Assembly: GCF_008728835.1 (NCBI RefSeq)
Contig: NZ_CP042582.1
Location: forward strand, 2,879,001-2,943,000
Origin: Hypericibacter adhaerens
GTDB taxonomy: Bacteria > Pseudomonadota > Alphaproteobacteria > Dongiales > Dongiaceae
DNA: 64,000 nucleotides
Direction: 5' to 3'
Made by a program: the position numbers and the translations under genes. Shown here in pieces: positions 48,879 to 57,531 of this stretch. The notes below the pieces were generated by a model. The model searched no databases. It was given only the letters and a program-made list of their open reading frames with translations, and had not been told where the DNA came from. The first letter of the stretch is position 1. Each line of letters opens with the position of its first letter.

Positions 48879-49253
48879 ATGCGTCGTCTCAGCGCTTCGC
48901 TGCTCGTCCTTGCTGCCGCCATCGGCACAACCGCCGCCGCTCACGCGGACGGCGATGCCGCCCATGGCAAGGCCCTCTTCAGCCGCTGCTCGACCTGCCA
49001 CGCCGTCACGGATCAGAACAAGGCCGGTCCGCACCTTTCCGGCGTGTTCGGTCGCAAGGCCGGCACGGTGGAAGGCTTCCGCTACTCGAAGGCGCTGCCG
49101 GCTTCGGGCATCGTCTGGGACGATCAGACACTCGACAGCTATCTGGCCGATCCCGCCAAAGCGGTAGCGGGCACGAGCATGCTGGTGAAGCTGCCCAAGC
49201 CCGAGGACCGCGCGGACATCGTCGCCTACCTGAAGACGCTGACGACGCCGTGA
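48879..49253 (+). CDS. Class I c-type cytochrome
   Basis: A 124-residue periplasmic electron carrier. After a signal peptide (about 1-23, cleavage after AHA), the haem-binding motif CSTCH is at 37-41, and the distal methionine is probably Met101 in AGTSMLVKL. PHLSGVFGRKAGTVEGF and the end RADIVAYLKTL are typical of small cytochrome c550/c2-like proteins. Gene order gives no specific partner; it stands 184 bases after the second SH3 gene and is convergent with the metallo-beta-lactamase-fold gene. Confidence 0.93.
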   Translation: MRRLSASLLVLAAAIGTTAAAHADGDAAHGKALFSRCSTCHAVTDQNKAGPHLSGVFGRKAGTVEGFRYSKALPASGIVWDDQTLDSYLADPAKAVAGTSMLVKLPKPEDRADIVAYLKTLTTP

Positions 49254-49275
49254 ATAACGACGGCGCCCTGGTGCA

Positions 49276-50265
49276 TCAGTTCTTCGGCGGCCGGTTCATC
49301 GTGTAGTTGATCGGCACATAGACATAGCCCTTCCCGTCGGCGCGGATATGGCCGAAGGCCGGGAACGGCAGGTGGGCGCCCGCGATCCAGTAGCCGTTCT
49401 TGGCGGCGTCGGCGAGGATCTTCTCGCGGGTCGCGACCGCCTGCTTCGGATCGGAGTCCCACTGAACGGCCACCTCGGGATCGGGGAACTGCACCGCCGC
49501 CGCATGCATCAGGTCGCCCCAGAGCAGAAGCTTCTGCCCCTCGCTCTCGATCTGATAGATCGTGTGGCCCGCCGTATGGCCGGGCGCCTCGATCGCCTTG
49601 ATGCCGGGGAAGATCACCGTGTCGCCGCTGAAGGGCTTGACCTTGCCGGCGCCGAGCGCGGGGCTCAGGGCCAGCCGCGCCATCTTGAAACTGGGCTTGG
49701 CATCGTCGGGAGCGTTCGCTTCGTTGGATTCGTTGAGCCAGTAGCTCCGGTCCTTCTCGTTCACATAGACCGTCGCGTTCGGGAACACCAGCTTCCCTTC
49801 ATGCTCCAGGCCGCCGATGTGATCGCCATGGAAATGCGTAATGAGGACCGCATCGACCTCTTCGGGCCGGTAGCCAGCGGCGCGAAGATTCTCGACCGTA
49901 TGGCCCAGCGTCGGACCGAAGAGATCGCCGGCGCCCGCATCGACCAGCACCAGCTTGGTGCGGGTGTTGATGAGAAAGGTGTTGACCGAGGTCTCGACCG
50001 GCAGCTTGAGGAAGGCCTGGCCGAAGGCCGCCTCCACCTCGCCCGGCTTGGCGCCGATCAGGATCTTGTCCATCGGGAAGTCGGCGGTGCCGTCGCTGAG
50101 CGCGGTGATCTCGAAATCGCCCAGGATCAGGCGATAGAATCCCGGTGCCTGATTTCTCTGTTGCGGGGCTGCCGCCAGGGCGGCATCGGACATGAAGGCG
50201 CCGAATGCCAAGAGCGAAAGCACCGCCGTGGCCGCAACGCGGTTGAGATGAAACGAAAGGGTCAT
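49276..50265 (-). CDS. Exported metallo-beta-lactamase-fold hydrolase
   Basis: A 329-residue protein with an export signal (about 1-32, cleavage after ALA). The zinc motif is THFHGDHIGG (His144, His146, Asp148, His149), with further ligands in APGHTAGHT and LLLWGDLMHAAAV. This group resembles quorum-quenching lactonases and other hydrolases of small molecules rather than true beta-lactamases. A signal peptide places it in the periplasm. The stop is 22 bases from the stop of the convergent cytochrome gene. Confidence 0.88.
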   Translation of the reverse strand: MTLSFHLNRVAATAVLSLLAFGAFMSDAALAAAPQQRNQAPGFYRLILGDFEITALSDGTADFPMDKILIGAKPGEVEAAFGQAFLKLPVETSVNTFLINTRTKLVLVDAGAGDLFGPTLGHTVENLRAAGYRPEEVDAVLITHFHGDHIGGLEHEGKLVFPNATVYVNEKDRSYWLNESNEANAPDDAKPSFKMARLALSPALGAGKVKPFSGDTVIFPGIKAIEAPGHTAGHTIYQIESEGQKLLLWGDLMHAAAVQFPDPEVAVQWDSDPKQAVATREKILADAAKNGYWIAGAHLPFPAFGHIRADGKGYVYVPINYTMNRPPKN

Positions 50266-50386
50266 GGACGGCTCCTGTTCCCGACGACTTTCGGATATAG
50301 CAGCCCGGAGACCCGGGCGCCAACAGCGGAGCCGACGCCGATGGCGGGACCGATCGATGGCCGGGAGGCCGGCGCCTCCGGCGGGC

Positions 50387-51541
50387 CTACTGCCGCGCCG
50401 GGCGGCCGGTCAGGAAGGGCGCGAACTGGTCCGCCGGCATGGGGCGCGCGATGTGATAGCCCTGCGCCAGATCGCAGCTGAGCTTCACCAGGTGATCGAG
50501 CGTCGCGGCGTTCTCGACGCCTTCGGCCACGGTGCGCAGGCCCAGATTGTGGGCCATGTCGATGATGGTGCGGACGATGATCTCGCTGTCGCGCGAGGTC
50601 AGCATGGTGCTGACGAAGGAAAGATCGACCTTCATCTCCGAGAAGGGCAGCCGCCGCAGCTGGGCGAGCGACGAATAGCCCGTGCCGAAATCGTCGATGG
50701 CCAGGCGGAATCCCTTCAGCCGCAGCCGCGTCAGCACATCCAGGAGCGTGAGCGGGTCCTGCATGGCGGCGGTCTCGGTCAGCTCGAAGGTGATCTGCGC
50801 CGGGTCGATCGCATGCTGCTGGCAGATCGAGAACACCGTGTCCGGGAAATCCACGTCATGGATGCTCTTGGCCGACAGGTTGATCGAGATGTCGACCGGC
50901 ATGTTCGATTGATTCCACCGCGCGAGCTGGGCGATCGCCTTGTTCAGCACGACCTGGGTTATGCGATCGATCAGCGCGCTCTTCTCGGCCAGCGGGATGA
51001 AGGCCGCCGACGAGACGATGCCGCGCTCGGGATGATTCCAGCGCGCCAGGGCCTCCGCCCCGACGATGCGGCGCGATTCGAGATCGAGATAGGGCTGATA
51101 GTGCAGATCGAGCTCGTCGCGCTCGACGGCCTTCTCGATCATCTCCTCCGAGAGCTCGCCGGCGCCGGCAACGGCCTTTTCCAGCTTCGCCCGCAGCTCT
51201 TCCACGCGGAAGGGCTTCTGGATGACGCCCGCCATCTTCAGCCCGCGGGCTTCGCCCAGCTGCCGCGCGGCGTCCAGCAGACGGTTGTCCATGCCGCTGG
51301 CGATGAGGATCGGGATATTGGCGAGATGGGCCGACAGCTTTCTCAGGATCTCGACGCCATCGACACCGGGCATGGCCAGATCCAGCACGACGACGTGCGG
51401 CGGATCCCTGCGGATCGCCGCTTCGAACTTGCCGGGATCGCCCGTGCCGAACGGCTCGTAGCCGCAGGAGCGCGCGACCTGACAGATGACCTCGCACACC
51501 ATCGGCTCGTCATCCATCACCAGGATTTTTCGGTTCACCAT
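50387..51541 (-). CDS. Response regulator with EAL output domain (c-di-GMP phosphodiesterase)
   Basis: A 384-residue protein: receiver domain (about 1-125) with acidic pocket MDDEP and phosphorylatable Asp in VVLDLAMPG, then an EAL domain with EALARWNHP, SINLSAKSI, FELTETAAM, DDFGTGYSSL and EGVE. All key catalytic residues of active EAL phosphodiesterases seem present, so it should hydrolyse c-di-GMP when activated by a histidine kinase not encoded next to it. AAGGAG lies five bases before the ATG at 51541 and sets the start; the open frame extends further but without support. Confidence 0.93.
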   Translation of the reverse strand: MVNRKILVMDDEPMVCEVICQVARSCGYEPFGTGDPGKFEAAIRRDPPHVVVLDLAMPGVDGVEILRKLSAHLANIPILIASGMDNRLLDAARQLGEARGLKMAGVIQKPFRVEELRAKLEKAVAGAGELSEEMIEKAVERDELDLHYQPYLDLESRRIVGAEALARWNHPERGIVSSAAFIPLAEKSALIDRITQVVLNKAIAQLARWNQSNMPVDISINLSAKSIHDVDFPDTVFSICQQHAIDPAQITFELTETAAMQDPLTLLDVLTRLRLKGFRLAIDDFGTGYSSLAQLRRLPFSEMKVDLSFVSTMLTSRDSEIIVRTIIDMAHNLGLRTVAEGVENAATLDHLVKLSCDLAQGYHIARPMPADQFAPFLTGRPARQ

Positions 51542-51833
51542 CTGAACTCCTTCGCGGACCGGATGACGGTGCCTTCGCCACCCTCCGTCGCACGACCGTC
51601 CGACTGTCGACGGCCGGCCTCGGCCGTCCGCCGTCCTTCTCGTCACGCACAACCAATCGGCAATGGCCTTGGAGTGGCCGGGATGTTCAGAAGATATGGC
51701 CGCTTCAGGCCATCAACGTCCTTCAAGCGAGAAAGACGCTTAATGGTTCCCGTTAGGGTCGCAATGCTGTCTTAACGGACAGTTAACGATGTCTCAAGGC
51801 CACTCAAGAACATTTCCCCTTTTGAAATCACTT

Positions 51834-51847
51834 AATCACATGTGATT
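51834..51847. promoter_or_regulatory. Perfect palindrome AATCACATGTGATT in an AT-rich gap
   Basis: This 14-bp palindrome lies in the 424-bp region between the response regulator gene and tRNA-Glu (51542-51965). The region is less GC-rich than its surroundings and otherwise shows a small TGTC/GACA stem near 51768-51781 and no gene. The palindrome may be an operator, or chance. Confidence 0.3.
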
Positions 51848-51965
51848 CCTGGAGAATCTTTCCTTCGCGGCTGCTGGAACGGGGCTCCCCTCGCCTTTTG
51901 ATAGTACTATTACAATACATGGGGTCTGGAGGACCGGCTTTTGAGGGGGATAGCCCTGGATGGGC

Positions 51966-52041
51966 TGGCGTCCCCAGGGGGATTCGAACCCCCGTTACCG
52001 CCGTGAAAGGGCGGTGTCCTAGGCCTCTAGACGATGGGGAC
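51966..52041 (-). tRNA. tRNA-Glu (anticodon UUC)
   Basis: Read on the minus strand the sequence folds into a full cloverleaf: acceptor stem GTCCCCA/TGGGGAC, anticodon loop CTTTCAC giving anticodon TTC, and TpsiC arm GGGGGTTCGAATCCCCC. The 73-base body (52041-51969) is followed by a genomically encoded CCA (51968-51966). TTC decodes glutamate. No variable-arm or stem mismatch suggests decay. Confidence 0.97.
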
Positions 52042-52101
52042 CTGGCAGGCCGCGAGGCCTGGTGACGGACCTCGCGCGCGTCCATGCCGAAGCGCCGCGA
52101 T

Positions 52102-52130
52102 CCTGTAGCGGGTTAAGGCTCAAAAATCAA
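52102..52130 (-). promoter_or_regulatory. Candidate promoter of tRNA-Glu
   Basis: On the minus strand TTGATT (52130-52125), a 17-base spacer and TACAGG (52107-52102) resemble -35 and -10 elements. Transcription would start near 52095, leaving a leader of about 50 bases before the tRNA. The -10 match is weak. Confidence 0.4.
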
Positions 52131-52460
52131 CCTTTGCCGGCCGACATCGCCTGCCCTGGCCGACGACCGCGCGGGTGCTTCGCGGCTTGGCCCGGCCGGC
52201 GGGCCCCTCGAGCTTGCCGATCTCGCAATCCTTCCCGCGGCCGCCCGGCCCGACACTAATAATCATTCATTCATTATGACCGTCAACACGATATTGATGG
52301 CTCAAGCCTCACGGCAAACAGCACGTCATAAAGCCGCTCCATCCATGGCCATTGACCTGCAGCCTGATAAACGAATAGTTAGTAGCAGGTCTGATGTGAT
52401 GCCCAGGACCGAACACCGCTTGGTTTCCCGCCTCCACGACGAGAAGAGCAGATCGCCCGG
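52131..52460. other. Intergenic region upstream of the TetR gene
   Basis: About 330 bases without a supported gene. A less GC-rich stretch around 52256-52390 contains ATTC repeated three times (near 52263-52276) and would be the promoter region of the TetR gene. No clear palindrome was found. Confidence 0.45.
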
Positions 52461-53147
52461 ATGCCCCACCCCGCCCACAAGCCCAGGAAGCGAGCGCAGC
52501 CGCTGCAGAAACCCGCGGCGCGAAGGATGCGCACGCGCAAGGATCCGCGGGACCGCAAGCAGGAGCTGGTCGAAGCCTGCATCGACGTGCTGGGCGCCCA
52601 TGGCCATTCCGGGCTGACGCTCGCCGCCGTGGCGAAGGCAGCCGGGGTCTCGACCGCGCTCATCATCGTTCATTTCAAGAGCAAGGAAGCGCTGCTCATC
52701 GAGGCCCTGAAATGGCTCGGGCAGAGCTATTTCGGAGCCCTTCACGGCAGCCAGTTCGGCGACAGCGACCGGCCGGCCGACAAGCTCTGGCGGCTGGTCG
52801 ATGCCGAGTTTTCGGAAAGCTCGTTTCCGCCGCGCTATCTGGCGGCCTGGAAGACCTTCTGGACCGAGACCGATGCGCGGCGCATCTATGTCAAGCTCTT
52901 CGCGCCGCAGACCCGCTACTACCTCGAGCTGACGATCGAGCTTTGCCGTCGCATCAACGCCGAGGGCGGATATGCCGACCACGATCCCGACGTCGCGGCG
53001 CAGTTGATCGATTGCACCCTGGGCGGTCTCTGGATCGACATGACCGTCGCGGCAACGCCCTTGACGCTGACGCAGGCGAGACGGCTGGCCCGTGCCCAAC
53101 TCGCCCTGTTCTTTCCGCGCCACTTCACGATCGACGGCCCCCGCTGA
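52461..53147 (+). CDS. TetR-family regulator (BetI-like)
   Basis: A 228-residue repressor. The helix-turn-helix reads GLTLAAVAKAAGVSTALIIV followed by HFKSKEALLIEALKWL, and the C-terminal domain has the PRYLAAWKTFWTETDARRIY and GLWIDMT segments similar to BetI, which controls choline-to-betaine genes. No betaine genes adjoin it, so the target is uncertain. The start at 52461 has a poor ribosome site; an ATG at 52527 would drop a basic N-terminal extension. The EEP hydrolase gene follows 30 bases later, possibly cotranscribed. Confidence 0.87.
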   Translation: MPHPAHKPRKRAQPLQKPAARRMRTRKDPRDRKQELVEACIDVLGAHGHSGLTLAAVAKAAGVSTALIIVHFKSKEALLIEALKWLGQSYFGALHGSQFGDSDRPADKLWRLVDAEFSESSFPPRYLAAWKTFWTETDARRIYVKLFAPQTRYYLELTIELCRRINAEGGYADHDPDVAAQLIDCTLGGLWIDMTVAATPLTLTQARRLARAQLALFFPRHFTIDGPR

Positions 53148-53177
53148 CCCCTTCCGCCGCCAAGACCCGCAATCGCC

Positions 53178-54074
53178 ATGCAGATCGTCAGCTACAACAT
53201 CCAATATTCGCTGGGCCAGGACGGGTGCTACGACCTCGATCGCGTGATCGACGCCGTTCGCGATGCCGACGTCATCTGCCTGCAGGAAGTCGAGCGGAAC
53301 TGGCGGCGCACGAGCATGACCGACCAGCCCGCCCTGATCCAGGCGCGCCTGCCGGACCGCTATGTCGCCTATGGCAGCCCGTTCGACGCCGATGCGAGCC
53401 ACTGCGACGAGGCCGGCCGGCTGGTCAACCGGCGCCGGCAGTTTGGGCAGATGACGATCAGCCGCTGGCCGATCCGGGCGGCACGCGCCCATATTCTGCC
53501 AAAGCTCGACACCGGCGCGCGCTTGAATCTCGTCACCGGTGCGCTGGAAACCGTCATCGCGGGGCCGAACGGACCCCTGCGCTTGTTCAATCTCCATCTC
53601 AGCGACGCTTCGACCGAGGAGCGGCTGATGCAGATCGAGCATCTGATGAGCCTGCTGTGCCGGACGGCCCGCGAAGGCGGCATCTGGAACGGAAGCGAAG
53701 GCGATCCCGGGCATTGGCAGACGGACGACCCGCCGCCGATGCCGGCCGAGGCGATCCTGCTGGGCGACTTCAATGCCGAGCCCGGCTCGCTGGAATATCT
53801 CGCCGTCACTCTCGGCGCCTTAGCCAAGTACGAGGACGGCACGAAGAATGGTGCGGAGCGCTGCCCCTTCTATGACAGCTGGGTCGCCGCCGGCCATCAC
53901 GGCAAGCCCGGCATCACCTACCGCCGCAACCCGTCCCAGTCGGCCTACTGGGACCAGCGCCTGGATTACTGCTTCCTGCCGCCCAGCCTGGTGCCGGCCC
54001 TCACCGCCGCGCGCATCGACGAAGCCGCGATCGGATCGGATCACCAGCCGGTCTGGGTAGAGCTCAAGGGCTGA
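53178..54074 (+). CDS. Endonuclease/exonuclease/phosphatase-fold hydrolase
   Basis: A 298-residue metal-dependent hydrolase of the EEP superfamily. Family features are QIVSYNIQYSLG with the Asn, the catalytic Glu in ICLQEVERNW, LFNLHLSDAS with the Asn-His pair, ILLGDFNAEPGS and the C-terminal SDHQPVWVEL. Such enzymes act on nucleic acids, phosphoinositides or sphingolipids; which applies here is open. It probably shares a transcript with the TetR gene, and in other bacteria this pairing is seen with phosphodiesterase-like functions, but no firm role can be given. Confidence 0.88.
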   Translation: MQIVSYNIQYSLGQDGCYDLDRVIDAVRDADVICLQEVERNWRRTSMTDQPALIQARLPDRYVAYGSPFDADASHCDEAGRLVNRRRQFGQMTISRWPIRAARAHILPKLDTGARLNLVTGALETVIAGPNGPLRLFNLHLSDASTEERLMQIEHLMSLLCRTAREGGIWNGSEGDPGHWQTDDPPPMPAEAILLGDFNAEPGSLEYLAVTLGALAKYEDGTKNGAERCPFYDSWVAAGHHGKPGITYRRNPSQSAYWDQRLDYCFLPPSLVPALTAARIDEAAIGSDHQPVWVELKG

Positions 54075-54366
54075 GAGCGCATCTCCGATGGCGAGCATCG
54101 GCCGCAGTGACGGATCCCGGCCCGCTCGGACGATTCCCTCTGACGACCCGAAACCCGGTGATCCAGGGGCCGGAGAAAAGCCGATTTGACTCTATCGGCC
54201 CGGGAGCGGGTTCGGCATAATCGCGCGCCTTGCCGGCCGACATCCCGGGCATCGGATCAGGCGCCGATCGGGCGCCGCCTTTCTCCCAAGGATGCGCCGG
54301 CGGAGCGCCCCGTTCTCGCGGGCGCTGTTTCCAACCGTAGCTTCCCAAAAGGGGGATTTGAGAGAC

Positions 54367-54717
54367 ATGAGCAAGATCCAGCGGATCGGCGTGGGCGCAC
54401 GCCTCAGCGACGCGGTCGTCCATGGCGACACCGTCTATCTGGCGGGCCAGGTCGCCGACAAGCCGGTGCCTTCGGTGACGAAGCAGACCCAGCAGGTGCT
54501 GAAGAACATCGACAAGCTCCTGAAGCAGGCGGGCTCGGACAAGTCGAAGATCCTGAAGGTCAATATCTGGCTGTCCGACATCCGCTATTTCGACGAGATG
54601 AACAAGGTGTGGGACGGCTGGGTCTCGAAGGGCAACCAGCCCGCCCGCGCCACCGTCGAATCCCGCCTCGCCGGCCCGGAATATCTGGTCGAGATGATGG
54701 TGGTCGCGGCGAAGTGA
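54367..54717 (+). CDS. RidA-family protein (Rid/YjgF superfamily)
   Basis: A 116-residue protein of the Rid superfamily, members of which hydrolyse reactive enamine/imine intermediates. The opening IQRIGVGARLSDAVVHGDTV and the AGQVADKP segment are typical. The catalytic arginine expected in the core RidA group probably corresponds to the Arg in QPARATVESRLAGPEYLVE, and the C-terminal glutamate is present (VEMMVVA). The ATG at 54367 is preceded by GGGGG at about 14 bases; the 292 bases upstream have no gene. Confidence 0.87.
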   Translation: MSKIQRIGVGARLSDAVVHGDTVYLAGQVADKPVPSVTKQTQQVLKNIDKLLKQAGSDKSKILKVNIWLSDIRYFDEMNKVWDGWVSKGNQPARATVESRLAGPEYLVEMMVVAAK

Positions 54718-54726
54718 CGTCTCTTT

Positions 54727-54757
54727 CCTCTCCCTCTCCGTCACGGAGAGGGAGAGG
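54727..54757. terminator. Bidirectional hairpin between the RidA-family gene and recJ
   Basis: A perfect 14-bp inverted repeat (CCTCTCCCTCTCCG and its complement, loop TCA) lies between the stop of the RidA-family gene (54717) and the stop of convergent recJ (54759). Its location suits termination in both directions, although T-tracts are short. Confidence 0.65.
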
Positions 54758-54758
54758 G

Positions 54759-56570
54759 CTACTGCCCCGCCGCCGCCACGTCCTCGATCACGAACTGCAC
54801 ATCCTCGCGCCCGTTCCAGCGGTCGGCACGCAGATGGCCGGCGATATGGAGCGCCGGGCTGCCGGTCTGGGCCAGCGCCCGGCCGATCTCGTTGTCGCGG
54901 GCGCGAAAGGCGATGGCCTTGAGCCGACCGCTGCCGCCGCCGGCGAGGATGCAGCGCAGATGGTTCTCGCCGACGGGATCGGCCTTGACCACCCGCACCG
55001 CCGGCAGCGCGAAGCGCGGCTCGGCATTGCCGCTGCCGAAGGGCGCCAGGCGCTCCAGCATGTTCATCAGATCGACCGTCGCCGCCCCCGGCTGCAGCGC
55101 GCCGTCGAGCCCGAGCTCGGGCACCAGCGCGCCGTCACCGACATGATCCGCGACGCGGCCCGCCAGGAAATCGCGTAGCGCGCCGAGCTTACCTTCCTCG
55201 ACCGTCAGGCCCGCCGCCATGGCATGGCCGCCGCCATTGACCAGCAGCCCCGCCTGGCGCGCCGCCAGCACGGCCGAGCCCAGATCGAAGCCCGGCACGG
55301 AACGGCCCGAACCCTTGCCGATGCCGCCCTCGAGCGCCACGACGAAGGCCGGGCGGTTGTAGCGGTCCTTGAGCCGGCTGGCGACAATGCCGATCACGCC
55401 CGGATGCCAGCCGGCCGAGGCGCAGAAGACGAGATCGCCGCTGCGGCCGCCGCCCTGCTCCACCGCCGCGATCGCCTGCTCCAGCACGGCCATCTCGATC
55501 TGCTGGCGCTCGCGGTTGAAGCCGTCGAGCTCGGCGGCGAGCGTCTTCGCCTCGGTCGCATCCATGGTGGAGAGGAGGCGCGCACCCAGATCGGCCTTGG
55601 CCACGCGCCCGCCCGCATTGACGCGCGGGCCCAGCAGGAAGCCCAGATGATAGGCCGAGGGCGCACCCTCGAGCCGCGCCACGTCCGACAGCGCCGCCAA
55701 GCCCGCATTGGCGCGCTTGCCCAGCACCTTGATGCCTTGCGTCACCAGCGCGCGGTTGATGCCGGTCAAGGGCACCACGTCGGCGACCGTGCCGAGCGCC
55801 ACGAGGTCGAGCCATTGCAGCAGGTCCGGTTCGGGTCGGTCGGCCCCGTACCAGCTCGCGGCCCGCAGCGCGCGGTTGAGGGCCACGACCAGCAGGAAAG
55901 CGACGCCCACCGCCGCGAGCTGGCCCAGCCCCGGCGGCTCGTCGAGGCGGTTGGGATCGACCACCGCCGCCACCGCCGGCAGGCGCGGCTCGGCCTTGTG
56001 ATGGTCGATCACGATCACCTCGAGCCCGGCGGCCACGGCGCCTTCGAGCGGCTCATGCGCAGTGATGCCGCAATCGACCGTGATCACCAGATCGATGCCG
56101 CGCTCCCTGAGCTTCAGCAGCGCCGGCAGGTTGGGTCCGTAGCCTTCCGACAGGCGATCCGGGATGTAGCGCTCGATCGGATGGCCGATCGCGGCGAAGA
56201 AGCGCTGCAGCAACGCCGAAGAAGTGGCACCGTCGACATCGTAATCGCCGAAGACGGCGATCCGCTGCCCCTGCACCAGCGCCTGGACCAGCCGCGCCAC
56301 GGCCCGGTCCATATCCTTGAGCCGCGACGGGTCCGGCAGCTGATCGCGCAGCCGAGGCTCGAGGAAACCCGGCACCTCGTCGGCCCCGATTCCGCGCGCC
56401 GCCAGCACGCGCCCCACGATCTCCGGCAGCCCATGGCGCTGCGCCAGCATCAGCCCCAGCCGCTCGTCGCTCAGCCGCACCCGCCAGCGCTTGCCCGAGA
56501 CGGAACGCTCGACGCCGAGGAAGGCGGCCGAGGGGACGGCGGGGTCGGAAAGGGTTGCGGTCGCGGTCAT
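54759..56570 (-). CDS. recJ: Single-stranded-DNA-specific exonuclease RecJ
   Basis: A 603-residue 5'-3' exonuclease of the DHH family acting in recombination and mismatch repair. Motifs in order: VFGDYDVDGATSSALL (metal binding), ITVDCGITAHE, the DHH motif in EVIVIDHHKAEP, GTVADVVPL, LGPRVNAGGRVAKADLG and NGGGHAMAAGLTV (DHHA1 domain), then the OB-fold part at the C-terminus. Length fits bacterial RecJ proteins. The ATG at 56570 gives the normal N-terminus (SGKRWRVRLSDER). Confidence 0.96.
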   Translation of the reverse strand: MTATATLSDPAVPSAAFLGVERSVSGKRWRVRLSDERLGLMLAQRHGLPEIVGRVLAARGIGADEVPGFLEPRLRDQLPDPSRLKDMDRAVARLVQALVQGQRIAVFGDYDVDGATSSALLQRFFAAIGHPIERYIPDRLSEGYGPNLPALLKLRERGIDLVITVDCGITAHEPLEGAVAAGLEVIVIDHHKAEPRLPAVAAVVDPNRLDEPPGLGQLAAVGVAFLLVVALNRALRAASWYGADRPEPDLLQWLDLVALGTVADVVPLTGINRALVTQGIKVLGKRANAGLAALSDVARLEGAPSAYHLGFLLGPRVNAGGRVAKADLGARLLSTMDATEAKTLAAELDGFNRERQQIEMAVLEQAIAAVEQGGGRSGDLVFCASAGWHPGVIGIVASRLKDRYNRPAFVVALEGGIGKGSGRSVPGFDLGSAVLAARQAGLLVNGGGHAMAAGLTVEEGKLGALRDFLAGRVADHVGDGALVPELGLDGALQPGAATVDLMNMLERLAPFGSGNAEPRFALPAVRVVKADPVGENHLRCILAGGGSGRLKAIAFRARDNEIGRALAQTGSPALHIAGHLRADRWNGREDVQFVIEDVAAAGQ

Positions 56571-56651
56571 GCTTGAACTCAGAAGTTAGCATCAACCGCG
56601 CTGAGTCGCGGCTGTGGATGTCGGGGACAAGCTGCGAAGCGAAGCCAAGCC

Positions 56652-57466
56652 TTACCGATGCAAGCTTGCATTCGCCGCCGCGACGGTCGCTTCGTTCACC
56701 AGCAAGAAAAGACGGTCGGACAGCTCGTCATAGGTCTTGCCGGTCTCGCCCTTGAAGGAGAGATCGTTCCAGGAGCCCATGGCGCCAAAGACCCAGGCGC
56801 CTCGGCGGCGCCCAGGAGCTGGCGGGCGGCAAGACCGAGGCTGCCCTCATGGGCCAGCGTCTCGAACCAGCTGCCTGTCAGGGGTGCCGCACTCTCGAGC
56901 CGTTCGCTCGCCTCGCGGAAGCTTGCCGCGAAATTCGTGAGCTGCTGGGCATCGGCGAATTGCGTGATGGCGGCGAGCGTCTCGGCGAGATCGGCGCGGA
57001 TCGCGGGAGGCTCGCGTTCGGCCTCATCGGCCAGATCGAAATCGGTAGCCACGCGGCCATAGGTCACGATCCAGATCTTCTGCGCCGGGTCTTTCCGGTC
57101 GCCCACGGCCCAGCGCGCCTCCCAGAGATCGGCCTTGTCGCCCGCGACCGCGGCGATGAAGCGCCGCCCGCCGCCGCCGGCGAAGCCCGCCAGCTCGCGA
57201 TCGCGCTGCGTGCCCTGGCTCGGTGCATAGAGGAGCCGCAGGCCCGACCGGCCCTCGCCCTGAAGCTTTTGGAGCCAGGCAAGCGGATGATCGGCATAGG
57301 GTGTCGCGACCGGCGCCGCGTCGGGCCCGCTCAGCGTGACGAAAGCCACACGAGCGCAATGGCGGAAGACCGAGGCGTCGGGCCAGAAGCCGGCCAGATC
57401 GCCGCCCTGCAGGAAGCGGTTGCCGGCGATGGTCAGCGCGACGGCCTGGGCGATGGGGGCTTGCAT
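56652..57466 (-). pseudogene. Unknown protein gene with an apparent frameshift near the 3' end
   Basis: Product not recognised. From the ATG at 57466 the frame encodes about 225 residues of normal composition (MQAPIAQAVALTIAGNRFL ... HEGSLGLAARQLLGAAEA), then changes near 56795-56800 into an Arg/Pro-rich shadow that ends at 56696. If one base were missing at that point, reading would continue in another frame as WVFGAMGSWNDLSFKGETGK and on through YDELSDRLFLLVNEATVAA to a stop at 56652, a far more protein-like end. A true inactivating mutation, a sequencing error or a programmed shift cannot be told apart. It follows glpX by 65 bases on the same strand. Confidence 0.7.
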
Positions 57467-57498
57467 GACGCCTCTATCGGGTCAGGCCTGCCCTGGAT

Positions 57499-57517
57499 CG
57501 CCGGGTCAAGCCCGGCG
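57499..57517. repeat. Dispersed palindrome (CGCCGGG type)
   Basis: CGCCGGG, TCAAG, CCCGGCG, embedded in a wider motif that reads, on the minus strand, GTCGCCGGGCTTGACCCGGC and then GATCCAGG. A sister copy in the other orientation lies at 63670-63688. This is a common short intergenic repeat of alphaproteobacteria. It lies between glpX and the frameshifted gene. Confidence 0.8.
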
Positions 57518-57531
57518 ACGACATGATGGAC

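Noticed and set aside
51966-52041. tRNA-Glu as integration site of a mobile element
   Set aside because: No integrase gene and no repeat of the tRNA 3' end were seen within the window.
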